In this document: positions 35,196-42,517 of the stretch, in pieces | Position numbering within the stretch: the stretch's first letter is position 1 | Layout: every line of letters begins with the position of its first letter | Position numbers and translations under genes: made by a program | The notes under the pieces: model-generated | Told to the model about the DNA's origin: nothing | Databases searched by the model: none | The model's input: the letters and a program-made list of their open reading frames with translations, nothing else | Origin: M2408 sp040386975 | Lineage (GTDB): Bacteria > Bacteroidota > Bacteroidia > Flavobacteriales_D > Crocinitomicaceae | Length of the DNA stretch: 64,000 nt | Assembly (NCBI GenBank): GCA_040386975.1 | Contig: JAZKEO010000011.1 | Span: forward strand, 62,001 to 126,000 | Reading direction: 5' to 3'

Positions 35196-36383
35196 TTAAG
35201 CAACGATTTCTGTAACCTGACCAGCTCCAACAGTTCTACCTCCTTCACGGATTGCAAAACGTAAACCTTTGTCCATCGCTACAGGAACGATTAATTTAAC
35301 TGTGATAGAAACGTTATCACCTGGCATAACCATCTCACGACCATCAGTCAAGAAAATTTCTCCTGTTACATCCGTTGTACGGAAGTAAAACTGAGGACGG
35401 TATTTGTTATGGAATGGAGTGTGACGTCCACCTTCTTCTTTTTTCAATACATAAATTTCAGCTTTGAAATCTGTGTGTGGTTTAGTAGAACCTGGTTTAC
35501 AGATAACCATTCCTCTTTTGATTTGAGATTTTTCAATACCTCTTAATAAAAGACCAACGTTATCACCTGCTTCACCTCTATCTAAGATTTTACGGAACAT
35601 TTCAACACCTGTTACAGTAGAAGACAATTTCTCGTCACCCATTCCTAAGATATCAACTGATTCACCAGAATTGATGATTCCTGTTTCGATACGTCCTGTT
35701 GCAACTGTACCACGACCAGTAATCGTAAATACATCTTCAACTGGCATTAAGAAAGGCTTATCAACTTCACGTGGAGGTAATTCGATATAAGTATCAACTG
35801 CATCCATCAATTCGTCAATTTTAGCAACCCATTTCTCCTCATTATTTAAAGCTCCTAAAGCAGAACCTTGAATAACTGGAGCATTGTCACCATCATAACT
35901 ATAGAAAGATAAAAGCTCACGAATTTCCATCTCAACTAATTCAAGAAGTTCTTCGTCATCAACCATATCTACTTTATTCATGAAAACAACCATTCTTGGA
36001 ACACCAACTTGGCGACCTAAAAGGATATGCTCACGTGTTTGAGGCATTGGTCCATCAGTTGCAGCAACAACTAAGATTGCTCCATCCATTTGAGCAGCAC
36101 CAGTAACCATGTTCTTTACGTAATCCGCGTGACCTGGACAGTCAACGTGTGCGTAATGACGGTTTAATGTTTCATACTCAATATGAGAAGTATTAATTGT
36201 AATACCACGTTCTTTTTCTTCAGGTGCGTTATCAATTGAAGAGAAATCACGTACAGCAGCAAGACCTCTTGAAGCTAAAACGCTTGAAATTGCAGCAGTC
36301 AAGGTAGTTTTACCATGATCTACGTGTCCGATAGTTCCGATGTTAACGTGTGGTTTGGATCGGTTAAAATTTTCCTTAGCCAT
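35196..36383 (-). CDS. tuf: Elongation factor Tu
   Basis: GTPase that delivers aminoacyl-tRNA to the ribosome, 395 residues. G1 GHVDHGKTTLT, switch II DCPGHADYVKNM, G4 NKVDMVDD, then domains 2 and 3 (GTVATGRIETG; GGRHTPFHNKYRPQFYFRT). It follows four tRNA genes and precedes tRNA-Trp and secE, the same order as E. coli tufB. No second tuf copy is in the window. Confidence 0.99.
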   Translation of the reverse strand: MAKENFNRSKPHVNIGTIGHVDHGKTTLTAAISSVLASRGLAAVRDFSSIDNAPEEKERGITINTSHIEYETLNRHYAHVDCPGHADYVKNMVTGAAQMDGAILVVAATDGPMPQTREHILLGRQVGVPRMVVFMNKVDMVDDEELLELVEMEIRELLSFYSYDGDNAPVIQGSALGALNNEEKWVAKIDELMDAVDTYIELPPREVDKPFLMPVEDVFTITGRGTVATGRIETGIINSGESVDILGMGDEKLSSTVTGVEMFRKILDRGEAGDNVGLLLRGIEKSQIKRGMVICKPGSTKPHTDFKAEIYVLKKEEGGRHTPFHNKYRPQFYFRTTDVTGEIFLTDGREMVMPGDNVSITVKLIVPVAMDKGLRFAIREGGRTVGAGQVTEIVA

Positions 36384-36472
36384 TTTTGTTTGTTTGTTAC
36401 TTTGTTATTAATAATTTGCCAACTTTACTATATACAAAATTTCACCCATAACATTGGATGAAACATCGCATG

Positions 36473-36544
36473 AGCCAATGACGAGAATTGAACTCGTGAC
36501 CTCTTCCTTACCAAGGAAGCACTCTACCCCTGAGCTACACCGGC
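36473..36544 (-). tRNA. trnT: tRNA-Thr (GGT)
   Basis: 72 nt on the minus strand: acceptor GCCGGTG/CATTGGC (with two G-U pairs), anticodon arm CTTCC-TTGGTAA-GGAAG giving anticodon GGT, T-loop TTCAATTC. CCA is not encoded. Confidence 0.94.
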
Positions 36545-36564
36545 AAAGTTCTTTTAAATAGTTG

Positions 36565-36637
36565 AGCGGGAGACGAGATTCGAACTCGCGACCCTCAGCT
36601 TGGAAGGCTGACGCTCTACCAACTGAGCTACTCCCGC
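36565..36637 (-). tRNA. trnG: tRNA-Gly (TCC)
   Basis: 73 nt on the minus strand: acceptor GCGGGAG/CTCCCGC, anticodon arm TCAGC-CTTCCAA-GCTGA giving anticodon TCC, T-loop TTCGAATC. CCA is not encoded. Confidence 0.96.
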
Positions 36638-36659
36638 TTATTATTTATTTTCAATTCTG

Positions 36660-36741
36660 TGGGGGTGGATGGACTCGAACCAACGATACCTTACGGTGGC
36701 AGATTTACAGTCTGATGCAATAGCCACTATGCGACACCCCC
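36660..36741 (-). tRNA. trnY: tRNA-Tyr (GTA)
   Basis: 82 nt on the minus strand with a class II variable arm: acceptor GGGGGTG/CACCCCC, anticodon arm CAGAC/ATCTG region with loop CTGTAAA and anticodon GTA, T-loop TTCGAGTC. Confidence 0.95.
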
Positions 36742-36748
36742 AATATTG

Positions 36749-36822
36749 AGCCGGTGGAGGGATTCGAACCTCCGACCTGCTGATTACAAATCAGCTGCTC
36801 TGACCAACTGAGCTACACCGGC
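36749..36822 (-). tRNA. trnT: tRNA-Thr (TGT)
   Basis: 74 nt on the minus strand: acceptor GCCGGTG/CACCGGC, anticodon arm CTGAT-TTGTA-ATCAG region giving anticodon TGT, T-loop TTCGAATC. First of four tRNA genes upstream of tuf. Confidence 0.96.
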
Positions 36823-36896
36823 AATATTGAAAATTAATTATTTAAAGAACGTTTACTTTACCCTTCCAAAAACATTAATTTTTCCTTTAGGGTTTG

Positions 36897-36926
36897 CAAA
36901 TGTATGAATAAAATTTAATACTGCAA
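36897..36926 (-). promoter_or_regulatory. Consensus promoter of the tRNA-tuf operon
   Basis: On the minus strand TTG (36926-36924), exactly 19 nt, then TACATTTG (36904-36897). This is a full match to the Bacteroidota housekeeping promoter TTG-N19-TAnnTTTG, about 75 nt before tRNA-Thr(TGT). It is the best promoter match in the window. Confidence 0.8.
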
Positions 36927-36946
36927 GTCTTTTCCCAAAAAAAAAG

Positions 36947-36978
36947 CAAAAAAAATGGAGTGATATTTATCACCCCAT
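36947..36978 (-). terminator. Intrinsic terminator after hpf
   Basis: On the minus strand ATGGGGTGATA-AA-TATCACTCCAT forms a long stem with one mismatch or G-U, followed by eight Ts. It lies between the hpf stop (37009) and the tRNA-tuf promoter. Confidence 0.85.
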
Positions 36979-37008
36979 TAATAAACTATTTATTTACAAT
37001 CTTTTAGG

Positions 37009-37299
37009 CTAAGAAACTTTCTTCGTTTTTTCTACTTGTTTTCTCAATGCTTCAACAGAAAGTGATATTGCTTCCTCAAAAGATTTACCTTGTTTTTTTG
37101 CAAATAATTCTTTTCCTGGAACCATTAATTTCACCTCACTGACTTTATTTTCATTGTCACTCGTATTATCTATTCTCAAAAATACTTCACCTGCTATAAT
37201 ATTATCAAAAAATAAATCTAATTTATTTACTTTTTCATTGATGTAATCCACTAATTTTTTATCAGCTGAAAAATGTACTGAATGAACCTTAACTTCCAT
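37009..37299 (-). CDS. hpf: Ribosome hibernation promoting factor (short HPF/RaiA family)
   Basis: 96-residue protein with the HPF/RaiA N-terminal domain (MEVKVHSVHFSADKKLVDYINEKVNKLDLFF, then VKLMVPGKELFAKKQGKSFEEAISLSVEALRKQVEK). It binds the 30S decoding site in stationary phase. The short form without the C-terminal dimerisation domain is present. It is 3 bp after the xerC-like gene stop, so probably co-transcribed with it. Confidence 0.9.
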   Translation of the reverse strand: MEVKVHSVHFSADKKLVDYINEKVNKLDLFFDNIIAGEVFLRIDNTSDNENKVSEVKLMVPGKELFAKKQGKSFEEAISLSVEALRKQVEKTKKVS

Positions 37300-37302
37300 G
37301 AC

Positions 37303-38181
37303 TTAATCTTTTTTGTGCCCACGTGGGTGAGCTGATGAATAAATATTAGTTAACTGTGCAAACGAGTTGTGAGTGTAAACCTGTGTTGCAGCCAAACTTG
37401 AGTGCCCCAACAAATCCTTAAGAGTTTCAAGACCTGCGCCATTGTTCAACATATGAGTAGCAAACGTATGACGCAAAACATGAGGACTCTTAACGTCCAA
37501 ACTTGTTATTAAGCTAAGGTATGTATTTATTTTACGATAAACAAACTTTGGATATAATTTATTTCCATTTCTCAAACAGAAAAAAACAGAAGAATCAATT
37601 AACTCACTGCTTTTCAATTCCTTATACCTAAAAACTAATTTTGTTAAATTTTCAGAAATCGGAATTATACGTTCTTTATTGCGTTTTCCTAAAACTTTAA
37701 TTGCATTTCCTGAAACATTTTCAAGTTTTAATTCAATAAGTTCACTCAAACGAATTCCTGTTTGATAAAACATTTCAAACATCAAGTGATTTCTCACACC
37801 ATCAAAATCATCAGAAAATAAATCATCTAATTTCTCTAAAGACAATTCGCTTTCTTTAATGAAATTAGGTGGAGTTTTAATATTTTTTGGTCCTCTAATT
37901 TTAAGTGTTGGATTTTTATCTATTATGTTTTGGATCAATAGGTATTTAAAAAATGTTCTAAGACTAGCTAATTTCCTATTAATAGATTTATTTTCAAGTT
38001 TAGAATCGCTTAAATCTACAATCCAGGAGCGAATCAAATGATGCGAAACTTCTTTTAGTTCTTGTACTTCTTTTATTCCTGAAAAATTAAAAAACTGCCT
38101 CAAATCAATCATGTAAGCCTCAACAGTATGAACTGAATAACGCTTTTCTGTCGCTAAGTAAGATTCAAAATTTTCCAACAC
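37303..38181 (-). CDS. xerC: Tyrosine recombinase XerC-like
   Basis: Site-specific recombinase for chromosome-dimer resolution (XerC/XerD type). The N-terminal SAM-like domain (LENFESYLATEKRYSVHTVEAYMIDL) is followed by the catalytic domain with Arg in GIRLSELIEL, the HxxR motif in HVLRHTFATHML, LLGHSSLAATQVYTH with the second His, and the nucleophile Tyr of VYTH. I annotate from GTG 38181 (292 residues) because conserved sequence starts right after it. The in-frame ATG at 38199 lies in the loop of the rpsU terminator and would encode MAPFFF from its T-run. The location between rpsU and hpf is typical for Bacteroidota. Confidence 0.88.
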   Translation of the reverse strand: MLENFESYLATEKRYSVHTVEAYMIDLRQFFNFSGIKEVQELKEVSHHLIRSWIVDLSDSKLENKSINRKLASLRTFFKYLLIQNIIDKNPTLKIRGPKNIKTPPNFIKESELSLEKLDDLFSDDFDGVRNHLMFEMFYQTGIRLSELIELKLENVSGNAIKVLGKRNKERIIPISENLTKLVFRYKELKSSELIDSSVFFCLRNGNKLYPKFVYRKINTYLSLITSLDVKSPHVLRHTFATHMLNNGAGLETLKDLLGHSSLAATQVYTHNSFAQLTNIYSSAHPRGHKKD

Positions 38182-38208
38182 AAAAAAAAAAGGAGCCATA
38201 GGCTCCTT
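38182..38208 (-). terminator. Intrinsic terminator after rpsU
   Basis: On the minus strand AAGGAGCC-TAT-GGCTCCTT is a perfect 8-bp stem followed by ten Ts. The loop contains an ATG in frame with the xerC-like gene. Confidence 0.85.
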
Positions 38209-38257
38209 AACGATAAAATAGAATAAAAGTTTAAAAAACTTTCAAGTATTTTAAATA

Positions 38258-38449
38258 TTATTGTTCTGCAGAAAACATTTTTTCTTTGTAAGCTGCACGA
38301 ATATTATCTTGACGATTAATTACAGACGGCTTAATAAACTCTTTACGAGCTCTCAATTGTTTCATGACATTTGTTTTGTCAAATTTTTTCTTGTACTTCT
38401 TAAGGGCTCTTTCGATGTTTTCTCCCTCTTTAACTGGAATTATTAACAT
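38258..38449 (-). CDS. rpsU: 30S ribosomal protein S21
   Basis: 63-residue basic S21 (PVKEGENIERALKKYKKKFDKTNVMKQLRARKEFIKPS), needed for initiation on mRNAs. In Bacteroidota, S21 helps sequester the anti-Shine-Dalgarno sequence with S18 and S6, which fits the lack of SD sites here. Promoter box TATCTTTG at 38499-38492 lies 42 nt upstream; the terminator is at 38182-38208. Confidence 0.95.
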   Translation of the reverse strand: MLIIPVKEGENIERALKKYKKKFDKTNVMKQLRARKEFIKPSVINRQDNIRAAYKEKMFSAEQ

Positions 38450-38600
38450 ATTTTTGTTTAAATTATTTCTTTAACTGTAATTATCGGGTTGCAAAGATAA
38501 ATTATTAAATTTAATTAAACTACAAAAGTTTATTTTTTTTTGTAATTATTTAAGTCTAAACTTACAATTCAACTTTATTTTTCTAATTAATTGATGTTTT

Positions 38601-38700
38601 TGTCATGGTTTTAAACAAAAACAAATGCCAAAAACAAATTATCGTTTCATTTCATCGACGGATTACATCCGTTAAAATATTTGATGCCTTCAGCATCAGC
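38601..38700. repeat. Dispersed intergenic repeat, family C copy 1
   Basis: Shares TGTCATGGTTTT, AAACAAAAACA, GCCAAAAACA, the hairpin ACGGAT-TAC-ATCCGT (38658-38672) and TTTGATGCCTTCAGCATCA (hairpin GATGC/GCATC, 38683-38697) in the same order with the element at 42411-42511. Two hairpins in a roughly 100-bp unit. Confidence 0.75.
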
Positions 38701-38754
38701 AAAAAAATGAATTTAAACAATAATTGAATAACTTTATTTATTGATAATTTTTTC

Positions 38755-38762
38755 TACCTTTG
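38755..38762 (+). promoter_or_regulatory. -7 box (TACCTTTG) of gpsA
   Basis: TACCTTTG matches TAnnTTTG and ends 12 nt before the gpsA ATG at 38775, which supports that start over the in-frame upstream codon at 38760 (which overlaps the box). Confidence 0.5.
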
Positions 38763-38774
38763 CTTTTCTATATT

Positions 38775-39773
38775 ATGTCAAAACAGAAAAAAATAGCAGT
38801 AATTGGTGGTGGAAGTTGGGCAACCGCTTTGGTGAAAATCCTTTCAAACAACCTTGATAGTGTGAATTGGTGGATGCGTTCAAGCGATGCTGTGGAACAT
38901 ATTTTAAAATTCAAACACAATCCAAAATACTTACAATCTGTTGAATTTGATTTAAGTAAATTAAATCTTTCTACCGATTTAGAAGCACTAATAGCACCAG
39001 CTGATATTGTTATTATTGCAACACCTTCTGCTTTTTTAAATGACTTATTTAAAGATATTCCACATAAATTATTTGAAGGAAAAGTTGTATTTTCTGCCGT
39101 AAAAGGTATTATTCCAGAGCACAATTCAATTCCTGCACGCTTTATTCATAAATCTTTAGGAGTTCCTTACAGTAAAATCGGAATTATTTGTGGGCCATGT
39201 CATGCTGAAGAAGTAGCTCTTGAGCGTTTGTCTTATTTAACAATTGCTTGTCAAGATGAGCGAATTGCTCAAAATATGGCAGATACTTTAGCTTGTCGTT
39301 ACATCAAAACAACAACATCTGACGATTTATTTGGAACTGAATTATCTGCAGTTTTGAAAAATGTTTACGCCATTGCTTCAGGAATTTGCGCTGGTTTAGG
39401 TTATGGTGATAATTTTCAATCGGTATTAATTGCCAATGCGATTCAAGAAATTGAAAATTTTATTGATGAAGTAAGTCCGATTCACCGCGACGTGAAATCT
39501 AGTGCTTATCTTGGTGATTTACTCGTTACAGCTTATTCAAAATTCTCCAGAAACAGAACTTTTGGTCACATGATTGGAAAAGGATATTCTGTAAAAACGG
39601 CTCAATTGGAAATGGAAATGATTGCTGAAGGATATTACGCTGTAAAATGTGTGATTGAAATCAACAAAAAATTCCAAGTTGAAATTCCAATCGTTGAAGC
39701 GGTTTACAATATTCTTTACGAGCGAATTTCACCTGTTATAGAAATGCGTATTTTGACTGATAAATTAGTTTAG
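38775..39773 (+). CDS. gpsA: NAD(P)-dependent glycerol-3-phosphate dehydrogenase
   Basis: Reduces dihydroxyacetone phosphate to sn-glycerol 3-phosphate for phospholipid synthesis; cytoplasmic. The N-terminal Rossmann motif is KIAVIGGGSWATALVKIL, AVKGIIPEHNSIPARF follows, and the C-terminal domain has ELSAVLKNVYAIASGICAGLGYGDNF with the catalytic Lys (SAVLKN). Near the end YLGDLLVTAYSKFSRNRTFG is diagnostic. Length 332 residues from ATG 38775, chosen because of the promoter box and the position of the Rossmann motif. Confidence 0.94.
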   Translation: MSKQKKIAVIGGGSWATALVKILSNNLDSVNWWMRSSDAVEHILKFKHNPKYLQSVEFDLSKLNLSTDLEALIAPADIVIIATPSAFLNDLFKDIPHKLFEGKVVFSAVKGIIPEHNSIPARFIHKSLGVPYSKIGIICGPCHAEEVALERLSYLTIACQDERIAQNMADTLACRYIKTTTSDDLFGTELSAVLKNVYAIASGICAGLGYGDNFQSVLIANAIQEIENFIDEVSPIHRDVKSSAYLGDLLVTAYSKFSRNRTFGHMIGKGYSVKTAQLEMEMIAEGYYAVKCVIEINKKFQVEIPIVEAVYNILYERISPVIEMRILTDKLV

Positions 39774-39834
39774 AAATCGATAATTAGATTGTTGGATTAG
39801 CACAATTTCCATAAAAAAATCAAAGTATTTTATT

Positions 39835-40341
39835 ATGAAACATGAATTGACTATAATATTTTTATTTGTTATCATATTCAGTTGTACAAGAAGTAACAAT
39901 GACACAATAAAATCCAAAGATTCAAAAACAGAGATTATTTCACCTCCAGTTTTCAATCCAAAACATTACGATAAAATTGGTTTTGCTTGCGGAGAAGGTG
40001 GAGTAGAAACTACATTAATTAATGAATTCACTAAATTAATTAAAGATAAAAAATACCAACAACTCAAAGCTAGATTGTACAGCTCAAAACCAGGTGAAGT
40101 TTATTTGTCAACTATTTCCACTGAAAAATTAGCAAAAGAAGGAATGATAAAACTCAATATCATCGAATTAAGACAAATTGAAAAAAATCGAAATAAAACT
40201 GATACGATTTACACTTGTTCAGGCTGTACTGAATCTGGATATTATACAGTAAAACAACTTCTTAATGATACTACTAATTTCACCAGAAAGGAAGCTGGAT
40301 GGTGGTTTGATAAGATACTCGGGAAGAATATCATTGAATGA
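39835..40341 (+). CDS. Lipoprotein of unknown function
   Basis: 168-residue predicted lipoprotein. The N-terminal hydrophobic segment ends in a lipobox (IIFSC, Cys near residue 17), then a Ser/Asn-rich linker. The mature domain carries two Cys pairs (GFACGEGG; YTCSGCTESGYY). No family recognised. It stands alone between gpsA and acs in the same direction, 61 bp after gpsA. Confidence 0.6.
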   Translation: MKHELTIIFLFVIIFSCTRSNNDTIKSKDSKTEIISPPVFNPKHYDKIGFACGEGGVETTLINEFTKLIKDKKYQQLKARLYSSKPGEVYLSTISTEKLAKEGMIKLNIIELRQIEKNRNKTDTIYTCSGCTESGYYTVKQLLNDTTNFTRKEAGWWFDKILGKNIIE

Positions 40342-40421
40342 TAAAATTAAGACTACGTCTTTTTCCTAAAAATTCGTCGTTTACAATAATTTTTCTATAT
40401 TTAAACTCAAATTTTTAGTCT

Positions 40422-42320
40422 ATGAAATCATTTCAAATAAAATCTTTCGAAGAATACCAAGAAAAATATGCTTTAAGTATTTCTAATCCAGAACAATTTT
40501 GGGGTGAGATTGCTGAAAATTTTTCTTGGCAGAAAAAATGGGATAAAGTTTTGGAATGGAATTTTGATGAGCCTAAAATTGAATGGTTTAAAGGAGGAAA
40601 ACTAAATATCACGGAAAATCTTTTAGACGTTCATCTTGAAAAAAATGGAACAAAAAAAGCAATCATTTGGGAACCAAATAATCCAAACGATGAAGCGATA
40701 ATTTATACTTACCAAGATTTATATCACAAAGTGTGTGAGTTTTCAAACGCTTTAAAATCAATCGGAATCAAAAAAGGAGATCGTGTTTGCATTTATTTAC
40801 CAATGATTCCCGAATTAGCAATTGCTGTTTTGGCTTGTGCAAGAATCGGAGCCATTCATTCAGTGATTTTTGCAGGTTTTTCAGCCTCTGCATTGGCAGA
40901 TCGAGTGAATGATGCCCAAGCAAATTTAGTTATTACTGCAGATGGTATGAACAGAGGAGCGAAACAAATTCCTTTAAAATCAGTTGTTGACGAAGCTTTA
41001 GAAAATTGTACTTCAATCAAACACACGATTGTTTACCCATGCATCCAACACGAAATTTCTATGAAAAATGGACGAGATTTATGGTGGCAAGATGTGATTT
41101 CTGGTCAATCAAATGAGTGTAAAGCTGAAATCATGGACGCTGAAGATATGCTTTTCATTTTGTACACTTCTGGTTCAACTGGAAAACCAAAAGGTGTTGT
41201 CCATACTTGCGGCGGTTATATGGTTTACACGGCTTATTCCTTTCAAAATGTGTACCAATATCAGCCCGAAGATATTTATTGGTGTACCGCTGATATTGGC
41301 TGGATTACTGGACATTCTTACATTTTATACGGACCTTTGCTAAGTGGTGCCACAAGCATTATGTTTGAGGGAATTCCAACTTTCCCTGATGCTGGAAGAT
41401 TTTGGCAAATTGTAGAAAAATACAAAGTAAATCAATTTTTGACTGCACCAACGGCTATTCGTTCGCTGATGGGATTTGGTGAAAAGTTTGTAAACGACTA
41501 TGATTTAAGTTCTTTAAAAGTAATTGGAACGGTTGGAGAACCAATAAACGCTGAAGCTTGGCATTGGTATCACGAACATATTGGAAAAGGAAATTGTCCA
41601 GTTGTCGATAATTGGTGGCAAACAGAAACGGGTGGAATCATGATTTCTGGTTTAGGAAATTTATCGCCTTTAAAACCAACTTTTGCAGGTTATCCACTTC
41701 CTGGAATTTCTCCTTGTTTGTTAGACCAAGAAGGAAAAGAAATTCAAGAACACGATGTGGAAGGTTATTTGTGCGTAAAAGCTCCGTGGCCATCGATGTT
41801 GCGTACAACTTACGGAGATCACGAGCGTTGTCGTGTAACGTATTTCTCACATTACAACGGCTATTATTTCACTGGAGACGGAGCAAAACGCGATGAAAAT
41901 GGCATGTATCGAATTATAGGACGAATTGACGATGTAATCAATGTTTCAGGTCACCGTTTTGGAACTGCCGAAATTGAAAATGCCATCAACGAAAATGATT
42001 TGATTATTGAATCAGCTGTTGTTGGTTATCCTCATCCTGTGAAAGGTCAATCGATTTATGCTTTTGTTGTGTGTGAGCATGCTTTAACAGATGCTGACGA
42101 AGCTCGAAAAAGTATTTTAAATACTGTAACAAAAGAAATTGGTAAAATTGCTCTTCCCGAGAAAATACAATTTGTTTCGGGCTTACCTAAAACCCGTTCG
42201 GGGAAAATTATGAGAAGAATTTTAAGAAAAGTCGCTGAAGGAGATACCGCTAATTTGGGAGATACTTCAACGCTTTTAGATCCTGCTGTGGTTGATGAAA
42301 TTGTTAGGAATGCGATTTAA
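40422..42320 (+). CDS. acs: Acetyl-CoA synthetase
   Basis: AMP-forming acetate-CoA ligase, 632 residues. N-terminal ACAS_N domain (SFEEYQEKYALSISNPEQFWGEIAENF), P-loop-like A3 motif LYTSGSTGKPKG, NWWQTETGG (A5), YFTGDGAKRDENGMYRIIGRIDDVINVSG (A7-A8), and the C-terminal catalytic Lys in PKTRSGKIMRR, the usual site of regulatory acetylation. The length is near the usual 650. It activates acetate for assimilation. A family C repeat follows its stop. Confidence 0.96.
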   Translation: MKSFQIKSFEEYQEKYALSISNPEQFWGEIAENFSWQKKWDKVLEWNFDEPKIEWFKGGKLNITENLLDVHLEKNGTKKAIIWEPNNPNDEAIIYTYQDLYHKVCEFSNALKSIGIKKGDRVCIYLPMIPELAIAVLACARIGAIHSVIFAGFSASALADRVNDAQANLVITADGMNRGAKQIPLKSVVDEALENCTSIKHTIVYPCIQHEISMKNGRDLWWQDVISGQSNECKAEIMDAEDMLFILYTSGSTGKPKGVVHTCGGYMVYTAYSFQNVYQYQPEDIYWCTADIGWITGHSYILYGPLLSGATSIMFEGIPTFPDAGRFWQIVEKYKVNQFLTAPTAIRSLMGFGEKFVNDYDLSSLKVIGTVGEPINAEAWHWYHEHIGKGNCPVVDNWWQTETGGIMISGLGNLSPLKPTFAGYPLPGISPCLLDQEGKEIQEHDVEGYLCVKAPWPSMLRTTYGDHERCRVTYFSHYNGYYFTGDGAKRDENGMYRIIGRIDDVINVSGHRFGTAEIENAINENDLIIESAVVGYPHPVKGQSIYAFVVCEHALTDADEARKSILNTVTKEIGKIALPEKIQFVSGLPKTRSGKIMRRILRKVAEGDTANLGDTSTLLDPAVVDEIVRNAI

Positions 42321-42326
42321 TGTTTT

Positions 42327-42511
42327 CAACTTTTTATCAGCAAGCTGATGAGACCGCTTCGCTAAGTTCTAGTCAAAAAGTTGAGCAAAAGAAACGGCTT
42401 ACAGGCTTTTTGTCATGGTTTTTAAACAAAAACACACGCCAAAAACAGATTTACCTTACTTCACACGACGGATTGCATCCGTCGTTATGATATTTGATGC
42501 CTTCAGCATCA
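42327..42511. repeat. Dispersed intergenic repeat, family C copy 2 (extended)
   Basis: The core at 42411-42511 matches copy 1 in sequence order; its hairpin is longer (ACGACGGAT-TGC-ATCCGTCGT, 42465-42485) and is followed by GATGCCTTCAGCATC. An additional 5' part contains CAACTTTTT (42327-42335) pairing with AAAAAGTTG (42375-42383) around the perfect hairpin ATCAGC-AA-GCTGAT. It fills the space between convergent acs and the YgiQ gene. Confidence 0.75.
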
Positions 42512-42517
42512 TTAAGA

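Larger units (their letters stand above)
38450..38774. other. Divergent intergenic region rpsU/gpsA
   Basis: Holds the rpsU -7 box (38492-38499, minus), a homopolymer-rich AT stretch, family C repeat copy 1 (38601-38700), and the gpsA -7 box (38755-38762). No coding sequence seen. Confidence 0.6.

Noticed and set aside
36473..36822. Duplicated tRNA-Thr genes as a possible recent duplication
   Set aside because: The two genes have different anticodons (TGT and GGT) and differ in the acceptor and arms; they are normal isoacceptors in a conserved cluster.
37303..38181. XerC-like recombinase as evidence of an integrated mobile element
   Set aside because: It sits in a housekeeping context (rpsU, hpf) with a typical Xer sequence and no flanking direct repeats seen.
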